30,354 bases of DNA from SYIM01 sp044356835 (GCA_044356835.1 JBIKVK010000013.1:1-30354), one strand, 5' to 3'; positions 22,474 through 30,354 are shown, numbered from the stretch's first letter. Notes: generated by a model not told the origin, from the sequence alone. Numbers and translations: made by a program.

Positions 22474-24171
22474 ATGATCGAAACCCCGGTCTTGATCGTG
22501 GGTGGGGGTCCGGTCGGATTGACGCTGGCTGCCGAATTCGGTTGGCGCGGACTGGCGTGCACCCTCCTCGAAACCCGCACCGCGCCCACAGAGCATCCGA
22601 AGGCGACCTTGCTGGGTGCGCGCTCGATGGAGTACTTCAGGCGCTGGGGGATCACCGAGGACATCTACCGGGCAGCGCTGCCTCCCGACATCAATTACTT
22701 CATCACGTTCTCGAGCCGGCTTGCGGGCCATGAGCTTTACCGCATCACGTCGCCCTCCATCCGGCAGACCATCGAGCGTACGCCCGAGGTCATGGCGCGC
22801 TGGAGAGAGCTGCAGTGGTCGCCTTTTTACAAGACGCAGATCGGCCAGCAGGCCCTGGAACCAGTGTTATGGCGTTATGCACAGCAACAGTCCGGCGTGG
22901 ACCTTCGACACGGCTGGCGCTTCGACGGCTTCGTCGAGGATGAGCACGGCGTAACCTCGACCGCGACCGAACTCGCCACTGGACTCACCGAAACGATTCG
23001 AAGCCGCTGGCTCGTTGCCTGCGACGGGGGCACCAGCACGATTCGACGCACTCTGGGCATCCGCTATAACGGCCGAGGCAAGATGAGGGCGAACGTGAGT
23101 TTCTACTTTCGCTCCAGGGAATTTCTGAAGATCCACGGCAAGGGCCTGGGCAACCTCTACTTCACCTTTGCGCCCGACAGCTTCGGCGTTTTCACCGCGA
23201 TCGACGGCGCCGAATTGTGGAGCTTCCAGTACTACTTCCTTGACCATTCGAAGTCGACCGATTCGATCGATGCGCGCGAGGTCCTGACCCGCGCGGTCGG
23301 GCGGCCCTTCGAGTTCGAACTCCATGCCACGACCCACTGGCACCACCACCAGTCGGTCGCCCGGCAATGGCGGTCGAACAGCGGACGGGTGTTTCTCGCG
23401 GGCGATGCAGCACACCTCTTCGTACCGACGGGAGGCGTGGGCATGAATACCGGCATCGGCGATGCCATCGACCTCGGCTGGAAGCTCGCGGCCTTCGAAC
23501 GCGGCCAGGCAGGCCCGATCATGCTCGATAGCTACGAGATCGAGCGCAAGCCCATCGCAGTGCGCAACAGCGTCGTGTCCGCCAACAACTCCGACAAGAT
23601 CGACATGGTGATGGACGAAGTTCCACCCGAAATCGATGAAGACAGCCCGCGCGGCGAAGCGGCGCGCGCGCGCATCGTGCCCCGGATCCGCTGGATGAGC
23701 CGGCAGTTCAATTCGGCCGGACTGCATCTGGGCTACCGCTACGTCGACTCGCCGGTCATCGTGGGCGATGGCAGCCCCGAACCCCCTGACGATCCAGCCC
23801 AGGTGGTGCCGAGCACATGGCCTGGCTCACGCGCCCCCCACGCATGGCTGGGGGACGATCAGAGCCTGAGAGGGACCAGCACCCTCGACTGGTTCGGCCA
23901 GGACTGGACCTTGGTGCAAGGGTCGAACGTAGGCTCTGACCGGGCGCAAGCGACGATCGACCCGTTCAGGTCGGCCTTCGCGCGGCGCGGCATCGAACTG
24001 CGCGCGCGGGTCCTGCCCGGTCCCACCCACGATCGGCTCTTTGAGCGCGATTGGGTGCTGGTCCGGCCGGATGGCCACGTCGCCTGGCGCGGCGATGACA
24101 TCGGGCCGCAGCTCGAAGAGGTGGTCGACCGCGTTTTGGGCTTTCCGATGGGGGCCCACACCAGCTTTTGA
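22474..24171 (+). CDS. FAD-dependent aromatic-ring monooxygenase (phenol hydroxylase/MhpA/TfdB type)
   Basis: Single-component flavoprotein hydroxylase of 565 aa with the three-part layout of MhpA/TfdB-like enzymes. FAD-binding is at the N-terminus (VLIVGGGPVGLTLAAEFGWRG, then LETR). The DG motif is WLVACDGGTSTIRRTLGI. The GD motif is VFLAGDAAHLFVPTGGVGMNTGIGDAIDLGWKLAA. A C-terminal thioredoxin-like domain covers about residues 430-565 (PGSRAPHAWL, DWTLVQG, VLVRPDGHVAWRG). The family ortho-hydroxylates phenols or aromatic acids using NAD(P)H and O2. GGAG lies about 9 bases before the ATG. It shares the operator region with the divergent racemase-family gene, and a TRAP transporter operon follows. 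The aromatic substrate cannot be deduced. Confidence 0.94.
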   Translation: MIETPVLIVGGGPVGLTLAAEFGWRGLACTLLETRTAPTEHPKATLLGARSMEYFRRWGITEDIYRAALPPDINYFITFSSRLAGHELYRITSPSIRQTIERTPEVMARWRELQWSPFYKTQIGQQALEPVLWRYAQQQSGVDLRHGWRFDGFVEDEHGVTSTATELATGLTETIRSRWLVACDGGTSTIRRTLGIRYNGRGKMRANVSFYFRSREFLKIHGKGLGNLYFTFAPDSFGVFTAIDGAELWSFQYYFLDHSKSTDSIDAREVLTRAVGRPFEFELHATTHWHHHQSVARQWRSNSGRVFLAGDAAHLFVPTGGVGMNTGIGDAIDLGWKLAAFERGQAGPIMLDSYEIERKPIAVRNSVVSANNSDKIDMVMDEVPPEIDEDSPRGEAARARIVPRIRWMSRQFNSAGLHLGYRYVDSPVIVGDGSPEPPDDPAQVVPSTWPGSRAPHAWLGDDQSLRGTSTLDWFGQDWTLVQGSNVGSDRAQATIDPFRSAFARRGIELRARVLPGPTHDRLFERDWVLVRPDGHVAWRGDDIGPQLEEVVDRVLGFPMGAHTSF

Positions 24172-24224
24172 GCGGCCGATACTGCGTCCATGCGGCTTTG
24201 CCCCCGGTGCGCTGCGGGCGAACC

Positions 24225-24252
24225 TTGCGCCTGGACCCAGTGGCAGTAAACT
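24225..24252 (+). promoter_or_regulatory. Weak promoter candidate for the TRAP operon
   Basis: TTGCGC (24225-24230) and TAAACT (24247-24252) are separated by 16 bases in the 156-bp gap before the TRAP receptor gene. Matches to consensus are modest (3 and 4 of 6). The rest of the gap shows no strong repeat. Confidence 0.25.
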
Positions 24253-24327
24253 CGCGTTTTGTTCCGAACTCGCGACCCGCGTTCAGCGGGCACTAAAGCC
24301 CATACAAACAGACGACCGGAGACTCCC

Positions 24328-25344
24328 ATGCCTTTTTCCCGCCGACAGGCACTCACCAGCTCAGCCGCTCTCGCCTCCAGCGCCCTGATCCCGTCAGCCC
24401 GGGCCCAGTCCACCCCGCTGATCAAGGTAGCCACTTTTGTGCCGGAACAATCGGTCGGCGTGGCCAAGGTGATCCGCCCCTGGATGGTCGCGGCGCAAAA
24501 CGACGTGGGCAACCGCGCCCGCTTCCAGGGATTTTGGGGCGGCTCACTCGGCAAGGATGCATTCAAACAGTTCGATCTGGTCCGCGCCGGGGTCGCCGAT
24601 GTTGCCTGGATTCTGCCGGGCTACCATGGCCGCCAGTTCGAGGACATGCAGCTGTTCGAGCTGCCCTTCCTGTTCGAGAACGCAACCGAGGCCGCGCTGG
24701 TCGGCTGGCAGTTGTGCGAGAAAAAACTGCTGCGGGGCCTGGAAGACGTGCACCTGGTCGGTTTCTTTGCCTCGGAAGTGTCCAACGTCTGGATGGCCAA
24801 TCCTTTGAAATCGCTCGATGAGCTCAAAGGCAAGAAGATCCGTTCGGTGGGTGCGGTGCACGCCGAATGGCTCAAGGTGATGGGCGCAAGCGCCGAGACC
24901 ATGGACAGCCCGGAAATGAACGAAGGCCTGCAGCGACGCACGCTGGACGGCGTGATCCAGAGTTGGTCGGGCATGCGCACCTTCAAGACCCTGCCGCTGG
25001 TTCGCCAGAACCAACTCGCTCCGGTCGGGGTGATTCCATTTCTTCTGCTCATGAACCGAAAGACTTTCGACGGCCTGCCCAAAGACGTTCAGGACGCCGT
25101 CATGAAACACGGCGGTGCGACGCTCGCACGAAATGCCGGGGGCGCTTACGAGGGGGTCGGCCAGGAAATTCGCGAGAGCGTGGAAAAGGAAGGCCGTATC
25201 CAGCTCACTCAGATTCCGGCTGCAGACAAGGCCCGTTTCGCCGAGCAGGCCCAGGCCGTGCACAAGTGGTGGATCCAGAAGTCGCCCAATGGCGAAAAGA
25301 TCTACGCCGAGACCTTGTCGTTGCTGAAGAAAGTGCGCGGCTGA
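24328..25344 (+). CDS. TRAP transporter periplasmic solute receptor (DctP/TAXI-unrelated, DctP family)
   Basis: Extracytoplasmic receptor of 338 aa in the DctP family, which delivers organic acids to a TRAP permease. The N-terminus MPFSRRQALTSSAALASSALIPSARAQ has twin arginines and a hydrophobic stretch ending in ARA-Q, resembling a Tat signal (cleavage near 27). In the mature protein FWGGSLGKDAFKQFDLVRAGVADVAWI, FELPFLFENATEA, KKIRSVGAVHAEWLKVMGASAETM and DGVIQSWSGMRTFKTLPLV follow the DctP pattern; the arginine in KKIRSVG is likely to bind the substrate carboxylate. GGAG lies about 8 bases before the ATG. The small permease follows by 12 bases. The location behind hydroxylase genes suggests an aromatic or keto-acid ligand (inference). 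Confidence 0.94.
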   Translation: MPFSRRQALTSSAALASSALIPSARAQSTPLIKVATFVPEQSVGVAKVIRPWMVAAQNDVGNRARFQGFWGGSLGKDAFKQFDLVRAGVADVAWILPGYHGRQFEDMQLFELPFLFENATEAALVGWQLCEKKLLRGLEDVHLVGFFASEVSNVWMANPLKSLDELKGKKIRSVGAVHAEWLKVMGASAETMDSPEMNEGLQRRTLDGVIQSWSGMRTFKTLPLVRQNQLAPVGVIPFLLLMNRKTFDGLPKDVQDAVMKHGGATLARNAGGAYEGVGQEIRESVEKEGRIQLTQIPAADKARFAEQAQAVHKWWIQKSPNGEKIYAETLSLLKKVRG

Positions 25345-25356
25345 TCGGGCACGGCC

Positions 25357-25866
25357 TTGGACCGTCCGACTTCGGGCCGCCTCGAGTGGCTCACCGACCG
25401 GCTGGCCCTGCTGGGCTTTTCCGGGTTGTGCGTGGCCGCGGCGCTCACGACCTACGAGGGCGCTGCCCGCTACCTTGATCTGCCCCGTCTGCCCGGGCTC
25501 ACCGACATCCTGAGCCTCGTGATGGCGGTCATCATCGCCTCGGCCTTCCCAGCCGGCCTGCTGCGTCAGTCCAATGTCACCATCCGGTTTCTGGGCAAGG
25601 CCCTGCCCCGGACGGGCTATCGGCTGCTCGAGGTGATCGGCAACCTCGTCACGCTGCTGTTTTTCACCTTGGTCAACTGGCAGTTTTTCCTGTTTGTGCT
25701 GGACCAACACGGCCGGGGCGCTACGACCCGAACGATCGAAGTCCCGGTGGCTCCCGCCTGGCTGCTCGCCACCTTGATGCTCGCCGTTGCGGTCATCGCC
25801 CAAGCGCTGGTGGTTGCGCGATGGGCGCGGGCCGCTGCGGGGCGGGCTGACGAGCCGGAGCACTGA
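25357..25866 (+). CDS. TRAP transporter small permease (DctQ family)
   Basis: Inner-membrane protein of 169 aa with four hydrophobic segments, at about residues 15-35, 45-66, 85-110 and 125-148, as expected for DctQ. FSGLCVAAALTTYEGAARYLDLPRLPGLTDILSLVMAVIIASAFPAGL shows the first two helices and connecting loop. DctQ helps assemble the receptor with the large permease. The start is taken as TTG at 25357, 12 bases after the receptor stop; no ATG fits upstream of the first membrane segment, and the ribosome site is weak, so coupling with the receptor gene is likely. The large permease begins 6 bases after its stop. Confidence 0.88.
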   Translation: MDRPTSGRLEWLTDRLALLGFSGLCVAAALTTYEGAARYLDLPRLPGLTDILSLVMAVIIASAFPAGLLRQSNVTIRFLGKALPRTGYRLLEVIGNLVTLLFFTLVNWQFFLFVLDQHGRGATTRTIEVPVAPAWLLATLMLAVAVIAQALVVARWARAAAGRADEPEH

Positions 25867-25872
25867 GTCACG

Positions 25873-27180
25873 ATGGATCCCTTGACGACCGGCCTTCTGG
25901 GCCTCGGGCTGATGTTTGCGCTGATCGCGATTCACGTCCCGATCGGTGTTGCCATGGGCATGGCCGGCCTGATCGGATGCGGTCTGATCATCGGCTGGGA
26001 CCCAGCCCTGTCGCTGCTCTCTACCGAGCCCTCAAGCGCACTGGGCAGCCTCGCCCTCTCGGTGATCCCGCTCTTTCTCCTGATGGGCAATTTCGCCCAT
26101 GCCGGAGGACTCTCGACCGAGCTTTACCGCGTGGCCGGAGCCTTTTTTGGGCACCGCCCGGGCGGACTTGCGATCTCCACAGTACTCGGCTGTGCGGGGT
26201 TCGGAGCCGTCTGTGGATCGTCCGTCGCCACCGCTGCAACCATGTCCAGGATTGCATTGCCCGAGATGACTCGGCATCGTTATGGCGAGGGCTTCGCGGC
26301 CGCAACAATTGCCACCGGGGGCACGCTGGGCATCATCATCCCGCCGTCGGTCGTGCTGGTGCTCTACGGGGTACTCACCGAAAACTCGATCACGGCACTC
26401 TTCGTCGCTTCGGTCATCCCAGGGCTGCTCACCGTCGTCTTCTACATGGTGGCCGTATCGATCTATGCGCGCATCGCGCCCCACCAGGCCCCCGTCGGAC
26501 CCAAGACTGATTGGCCCGAGCGCTGGAAGACGGTTCGGGAGTGTTGGGCGGTCGTGCTGCTCGCCCTGGCAGTCGGGGTCGGAATCTACTCCGGGGTATT
26601 TACCGTCACCGAGGCCGCCTCGGTGGGTGCCACCTTCGCGTTTTTCATTGCGCTGGCACGCGGTCGCATGTCGATGCAGCGATTCGTCGAGTCGATCCGC
26701 GATACGGTCACCTCGACCGCACTGATCTTCGTGATCATCATCGGCGCGTCGGTCTTCAGCTATTTCGTGACCCTGTCAGGCATGCCACAGGCCATTGTGG
26801 CCTGGATCCAGGATCTGGGCATCTCACCGCTCCTGGTAATCGTCCTGCTGCAGATCATGTACCTCATCGCAGGTGCAATCTTCGACGAGATCGCCGCCAT
26901 GGTGATCACGCTTCCGTTTGTCTACCCGCTAATCATCGGCATGGGCTACGACCCGCTCTGGTGGGGCGTCGTGAACGTCATTCTCATCAGCATGGGCATG
27001 ATCATCCCGCCGATCGGCATCAATGTGTTCGTTGTTCAGTCGATGGCCACCCACATCCCGCTTACCCAGATTTACCGCGGCATCACACCCTTCGTCTTTG
27101 CCGACGTCGCGCGCCTTGGGGTGGTCACCCTGCTGCCTGCGCTCTGCACCTGGCTGCCCAAGGCGACCGGGTGGGCCTGA
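25873..27180 (+). CDS. TRAP transporter large permease (DctM family)
   Basis: Inner-membrane ion-coupled permease of 435 aa, the usual DctM length, with about 12 hydrophobic segments. Typical motifs are AIHVPIGVAMGMAGLIG, SVIPLFLLMGNFAHAGGLSTELY, and GCAGFGAVCGSSVATAATMSRIALPEMTRHRYGEGFAAATIATGGTLGIIIPPSV, the conserved core with its sodium/substrate hairpin. A second repeat includes DEIAAMVITLPFVYPLI and MGMIIPPIGINVFVVQS. It translocates the solute delivered by the receptor, driven by a sodium or proton gradient. The ATG is 6 bases after the small permease stop. A short unknown gene begins 6 bases after its own stop. Confidence 0.96.
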   Translation: MDPLTTGLLGLGLMFALIAIHVPIGVAMGMAGLIGCGLIIGWDPALSLLSTEPSSALGSLALSVIPLFLLMGNFAHAGGLSTELYRVAGAFFGHRPGGLAISTVLGCAGFGAVCGSSVATAATMSRIALPEMTRHRYGEGFAAATIATGGTLGIIIPPSVVLVLYGVLTENSITALFVASVIPGLLTVVFYMVAVSIYARIAPHQAPVGPKTDWPERWKTVRECWAVVLLALAVGVGIYSGVFTVTEAASVGATFAFFIALARGRMSMQRFVESIRDTVTSTALIFVIIIGASVFSYFVTLSGMPQAIVAWIQDLGISPLLVIVLLQIMYLIAGAIFDEIAAMVITLPFVYPLIIGMGYDPLWWGVVNVILISMGMIIPPIGINVFVVQSMATHIPLTQIYRGITPFVFADVARLGVVTLLPALCTWLPKATGWA

Positions 27181-27186
27181 TCCCCG

Positions 27187-27636
27187 ATGGCCGGCAACGT
27201 GATCGCTGGCGTGAGCGCTTCGCCGACCGGGACCGGGACCATCGGGGGCATCGACCCAACGACCGCCCGAACGACACTCGCCGAACTTCAACGCACTCTG
27301 CGGGATGAGTCGGGCCGGCCGCGCACAGGACTCTTACGCCTCAAGAGAAGCACCGAGGGCGAGTCCCTGCGCTTCGAGCGACAGACCTCCTTTCATTTGA
27401 AACGGGTTGGCCGCGCCCAGGTGCAAGACACTGCCCAGGCCTTGCGGAGACTCTTCGCAGCGGCCGGGCTGTCGGCCCGGGCGCTGGGCGAGCTTGACCG
27501 CTACCTCCGGAATAACGATGAACGGGCGCAGGCGGCTCAGATTGCAGATCTGCTGGACCAACATTTGCCCCGCGAGGACACCGCGGGCGTTGCCACCCGC
27601 CCAACAACCGTTCTCGATCGGGAGAGCTCATCTTGA
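27187..27636 (+). CDS. Hypothetical protein (149 aa) between TRAP permease and glutathione transferase
   Basis: I do not recognise this protein. It is soluble-looking, with no signal peptide or membrane segment. The first 25 residues are rich in Gly, Ser and Thr. Residues 25-60 are charged (TLAELQRTLRDESGRPRTGLLRLKRS). Residues 75-130 are Ala/Arg/Leu-rich and probably helical (AQVQDTAQALRRLFAAAGLSARALGELDRYLRNNDERAQAAQIADLLDQHL). Support for its being real is positional: it starts 6 bases after the large-permease stop, and its TGA overlaps the TTG start of the next gene by 4 bases. A small accessory of the TRAP system or of the transferase are guesses only. Confidence 0.6.
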   Translation: MAGNVIAGVSASPTGTGTIGGIDPTTARTTLAELQRTLRDESGRPRTGLLRLKRSTEGESLRFERQTSFHLKRVGRAQVQDTAQALRRLFAAAGLSARALGELDRYLRNNDERAQAAQIADLLDQHLPREDTAGVATRPTTVLDRESSS

Positions 27637-28268
27637 CCACCCTTTATGTCGATGCGGACTACTTCAGTCCCTATGCCCTTTCTGCATTCGTCGCCGCCGT
27701 CGAGAAAGGGGTTGCCTTTTCGGTACAGACCATCGATCTGTCCCGGCCTGCGGGCGCGCGCGGCACGGCCTTCGGGCAGGCCTCACTGTCATCGCGGGTG
27801 CCGGCCCTCGAGCATGACGGCTTTACCCTGGTCGAGTCGTCTGCGATCGCTGAGTACCTCGATGAGTGCTTCGATGGACCCTACCTCTACCCGCGCGAGG
27901 CACAGCCCCGGGCAAGGGCCCGCATGGTGCAGGCCTGGATCCGCAGCGACATGCTGGCCCTGCGTAAGGAACGCTCAAGCCACGGAGTCTTCAAAGGCTT
28001 TGGTGCCGTGCAACCCCTCGGGCCGGACGCCCGGGCCGCGGCGGACAAGCTGACCGCGACCGCCGATCAACTGCTGGCCCACGGCGGCGAGCATCTGTTG
28101 GGGGCCTGGTCGATCGCCGATGTCGATCTGGCGATGATGCTGATGCGGCTTGCGGCGAGCGGCGAAGACATCGGCAGTCGCCTGCGAGATTACGCGGCGC
28201 GCCAATGGTCACGGCCGTCAGTGCAGCGCTGGCTCAGCGCCGGCGGACATCGCCAACCCTTGATTTGA
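27633..28268 (+). CDS. yfcF: Glutathione S-transferase, YfcF-like
   Basis: Cytosolic glutathione transferase of 211 aa matching E. coli YfcF. The thioredoxin-like N-terminal domain (about 1-80) includes YVDADYFSPYALSAFVAAVEKG with Ser12 as the likely glutathione-activating residue, SRVPALEHDGF with the cis-proline, and the glutathione-binding ESSAIAEYLDE. The helical C-terminal domain has ARARMVQAWIRSDMLALRKERSS and LLGAWSIADVDLAMMLMRL (N-cap motif), then DYAARQWSRPSVQRWL. The start is TTG at 27633, overlapping the previous stop as TTGA with GGGAGAG about 7 bases upstream. YfcF-type enzymes have transferase/peroxidase activity and protect against oxidants. It may form the tail of the TRAP transcript. 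Confidence 0.9.
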   Translation: MTTLYVDADYFSPYALSAFVAAVEKGVAFSVQTIDLSRPAGARGTAFGQASLSSRVPALEHDGFTLVESSAIAEYLDECFDGPYLYPREAQPRARARMVQAWIRSDMLALRKERSSHGVFKGFGAVQPLGPDARAAADKLTATADQLLAHGGEHLLGAWSIADVDLAMMLMRLAASGEDIGSRLRDYAARQWSRPSVQRWLSAGGHRQPLI

Positions 28269-28294
28269 CCAGCTTTTTGCTTCCCATTTAAGGT
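28265..28294 (+). promoter_or_regulatory. Candidate promoter for the ABC importer operon
   Basis: TTGACC (28265-28270, five of six) overlaps the transferase stop codon. TAAGGT (28289-28294) follows after 18 bases as a weak -10. Just downstream, GATCG-aacg-CGATC forms a short inverted repeat before the Shine-Dalgarno GGAG, a possible operator. Confidence 0.3.
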
Positions 28295-28336
28295 AGGGTC
28301 CGTTTTGATCGAACGCGATCGACTGTGGAGATTCCG

Positions 28337-29671
28337 ATGACTGGATTTCGATGGGCCAAGTGGCTCGCGCGCGCGAGCGCGCCTCTCCTGCTCGCCCTGG
28401 GTACCGGTACCTTGTCGGCGCAAACCGTGACGGTGGTGACCTCGTTTCCCAAGGAGCTCACTGCTGCCTACAAGGCCGCTTTCGAAAAGGCCCATCCAGG
28501 CACTCGGGTTGAGATCCTCAACAAGGGCACCTCCGCGGCGGTCGCCTTCGTCCGGGAGGCTTCTCCCGGCAACCGGGCCGATGTCTTCTGGGCGTCGGCA
28601 CCGGATGCCTTCGAGGTGATGGCCAAGGATGGCCTGCTGCAGCCCTTTGACCCGGGCATCAAGGTCCCCGAGAAAATTGGCAGCTATCCGATCAACGATC
28701 CCAGGGGGTTTTATCGCGGACAGGCGCTTGCCGGATACGGCATCATGTGGAACACCCGCTACCTGCGGGCGAACAAACTGCCCGAGCCCCGCGAATGGGT
28801 CGACCTGACCCGGCCGGTCTATTTCGGTCATGTCTCGACCTCGTCGCCCTCGCGCTCGGGCACCACACACCTCACCGTCGAGACGATTCTGCAGGGTGAG
28901 GGCTGGGACAAGGGTTGGTCCCAAATCCTCCAAATGTCGGGCAACAGTGCCGCGATCACCGAGCGCAGCTTCGGCGTGCCCGATGGCGTCTCGAACGGTC
29001 AGTTCGGCATCGGCATCGTCATCGATTTCTTTGGATTGGCCGCGAAAAACTCCGGGTTCCCAGTGGAGTTCGTCTACCCCTCGATGACTTCGATCGTGCC
29101 TGCGAACATCGGCCTGATTGCGGGGGCCAAAGAAGCAGAGATGGGTCGTCGCTTCATCCGCTTCACCCTCTCGCCCCAGGGCCAGGAACTGCTGCTCGAT
29201 CCCAAGATCAGCCGTCTTCCGGTGTTGCCCGAGACCTACCGCAAGGCGCCCGCGGGCTATCCTGATCCCTATGGCGGGAAGATCCAGGCCAAGGTGAATT
29301 TCGACACCGCCGTGTCGGAGCGTCGCTACTACCTGGTCTCGGCGCTCTTCGATCACACGATCACCTTCCGCCACAAGGAGCTGGTGGCGGCCACCCGGGC
29401 CATCCATGAAGCGGGTGCGAGGCTCGCTGCCAAGCCCAATCCCGAGGGCAAGCGGATGCTCGAAGAGGCCAGAAGGCTCGCCTTCACCCCGGTGGTCGGG
29501 CTCGACAAGGTTCAGGACGACAGTTTTGTCGCGGTTTTTCGCGACACCAAGCGCAGTGCCGACAAGCAAAAGCAGATGACCGCGCTCGAGGAGTACTGGG
29601 GCCGCGAGGCGCGCCGCAATTACGAGCAGGCAACCGATCTGGCCCGCAAGGCCGGAGCGCTCGCACGCTGA
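28337..29671 (+). CDS. ABC transporter periplasmic substrate-binding protein (Fe3+/phosphonate-type family)
   Basis: Periplasmic binding protein of 444 aa. Residues 1-27 form a Sec signal peptide ending LSA-Q. The mature start TVTVVTSFPKELTAAYKAAFEKAHPGTRVEILNKGTSAAVAFV and RADVFWASAPDAFEVM are typical of the iron(III)/2-aminoethylphosphonate-type binding-protein class. YGIMWNTRYL, TSSPSRSGTTHLTVETILQGEGWDKGW and GVPDGVSNGQFGIGIVIDFF follow. A tail of about 90-100 residues beyond the usual two-lobe fold (from about 345) is helical and highly charged. The ATG at 28337 has GGAG 6 bases upstream; a GTG four codons earlier is less likely. The permease gene begins 107 bases later. The ligand, iron or an organic solute, cannot be settled; classical FbpA tyrosine ligands are not clearly placed. 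Confidence 0.9.
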   Translation: MTGFRWAKWLARASAPLLLALGTGTLSAQTVTVVTSFPKELTAAYKAAFEKAHPGTRVEILNKGTSAAVAFVREASPGNRADVFWASAPDAFEVMAKDGLLQPFDPGIKVPEKIGSYPINDPRGFYRGQALAGYGIMWNTRYLRANKLPEPREWVDLTRPVYFGHVSTSSPSRSGTTHLTVETILQGEGWDKGWSQILQMSGNSAAITERSFGVPDGVSNGQFGIGIVIDFFGLAAKNSGFPVEFVYPSMTSIVPANIGLIAGAKEAEMGRRFIRFTLSPQGQELLLDPKISRLPVLPETYRKAPAGYPDPYGGKIQAKVNFDTAVSERRYYLVSALFDHTITFRHKELVAATRAIHEAGARLAAKPNPEGKRMLEEARRLAFTPVVGLDKVQDDSFVAVFRDTKRSADKQKQMTALEEYWGREARRNYEQATDLARKAGALAR

Positions 29672-29778
29672 TCGATACCCTGGGCTGACGGACCGAAGTC
29701 GGCGTCAACCCAGGCCTGCGGGACGTCCCGTCGCACGGTATACCGACAGGCCCGATCACATCCTTTGAAAGTCGCTCC

Positions 29779-30354
29779 TTGTCCCATCGAATCAGTTGGC
29801 CGGCTGCGCTGATCGCTCTGGCGATTGCAGTCTTCCTGGTCGCATTCCTGATCGTTCCGGTTGTCGCTGTCGTGAAGGCGGCCTTCACCACGCCTGAAGG
29901 CGGTCTGACCCTCACGCACTTTGTGAGCTTCTTTCAGCTCTCGCTGATGCGGGAGTCGTTCGCCAACAGCCTGTACGTGGCCGCGATGACCGTGCTCTGG
30001 TCGACGCTGATCGCGGTGCCGCTCGCCTATTTCACGGTTCGGTTCCACTTTCGAGGCGCTCTGCTGATCCAGACGCTCGGCGTGTTGCCCCTGATCATGC
30101 CGGCCTTCGTGGGTGCTTCGGCCATGCAGCTCCTCTTTGGCCGGTCGGGGTCCGTCAACCTGATTTTGGACGAATGGTTCGGATTCACTCTGCCGATCAT
30201 GCAGGGCCTGAACGGCGTGATCTTCGTGGAGACCCTTCACTACTTTCCGTTCATCCTGCTCAACGTTTCGGTGGCGCTGGCCAATATCGACGTCTCGATG
30301 GAAGAGTCGGCCCAAAACCTCGGCTCGCGCGGCTGGCGGCTGTTCAGGAAGGTG
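29779..30354 (+). CDS. ABC transporter permease, iron/spermidine-type (3' end cut by window edge)
   Basis: Inner-membrane permease, 192 codons visible and open to the window edge; full-length FbpB-like members with two permease domains have about 500-560 residues. Hydrophobic segments include ALIALAIAVFLVAFLIVPVVAVV, the helix after SFANSLYVAAMTVLWSTLIAVPLAYF, LIQTLGVLPLIMPAFVGASAMQLLF and GVIFVETLHYFPFILLNVSVALA. The cytoplasmic coupling (EAA) loop MEESAQNLGSRGWRLFRKV lies at the edge. The start is TTG at 29779 with a weak GAAAG 7 bases upstream; no in-frame ATG is nearby. It follows the binding-protein gene, and the ATPase gene is expected beyond the window. Confidence 0.88.
   Translation, partial: MSHRISWPAALIALAIAVFLVAFLIVPVVAVVKAAFTTPEGGLTLTHFVSFFQLSLMRESFANSLYVAAMTVLWSTLIAVPLAYFTVRFHFRGALLIQTLGVLPLIMPAFVGASAMQLLFGRSGSVNLILDEWFGFTLPIMQGLNGVIFVETLHYFPFILLNVSVALANIDVSMEESAQNLGSRGWRLFRKV

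Noticed and set aside
24544..25935. Antisense open frame of 463 codons opposite the TRAP receptor and small permease
   Set aside because: Composition is Gln/His/Gly-rich without motifs; the plus-strand genes carry full domain signatures.
28190..29569. Antisense open frame of 459 codons opposite the ABC binding protein
   Set aside because: No recognisable domain, and the sense gene has a signal peptide and family motifs throughout.
1..30354. tRNA, rRNA, CRISPR, insertion sequence or prophage signatures
   Set aside because: None seen: no tRNA cloverleaf, regularly spaced repeats, transposase or integrase motifs were found on either strand.

Overview
The window is GC-rich, densely coding DNA of a Burkholderiales-type betaproteobacterium. 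The evidence is two Bug/TctC-family periplasmic receptors, a TRAP transporter, a YfcF-type glutathione transferase, many acyl-CoA and aromatic-acid enzymes, and the base composition. The genus cannot be named from what is visible. There are no tRNAs, rRNAs, transposases, phage genes or CRISPR arrays, and no gene-free stretch longer than 300 bases. It reads as a chromosomal run of small catabolic operons.

Region 1 (1-8513) is a divergent locus around a GntR/FCD regulator. To the left run an AcnA-type aconitase, a TcuA-like flavoprotein dehydrogenase, a Bug receptor and an SDR (cut by the window edge). To the right run the regulator, an isocitrate lyase/PEP-mutase-superfamily lyase and a YecD-like isochorismatase-fold protein. 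Together these could form a complete route for a tricarboxylate: periplasmic binding, oxidation to an aconitate-type alkene, hydration to an isocitrate-type acid, then retro-aldol cleavage. A 20-bp palindrome abuts the regulator start codon.

Region 2 (8594-11500, minus strand) holds AcuI/YhdH-type acryloyl-CoA reductase, a second Bug receptor, and an unrecognised protein with a PD-(D/E)XK-nuclease-like C-terminus.

Region 3 (11697-17848) holds two acyl-CoA dehydrogenases on the plus strand, separated by a minus-strand TRIC/UPF0126 channel gene, then glpK and glpD. This suggests use of fatty acids and glycerol.

Region 4 (18006-24171) holds a flavoprotein hydroxylase, an SDR and an aldehyde dehydrogenase in tandem. 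After them comes a divergent pair: an Asp/Glu-racemase/maleate-isomerase-family enzyme (minus) and a second, larger aromatic-ring hydroxylase (plus). No ring-cleavage dioxygenase and no regulator are in the window.

Region 5 (24328-28268) is a TRAP transporter operon (receptor, small and large permeases), followed by an unrecognised 149-residue protein and a YfcF-like glutathione transferase.

Region 6 (28337-30354) starts an iron/2-component-type ABC importer: a binding protein with a long C-terminal extension and a permease cut by the window edge.
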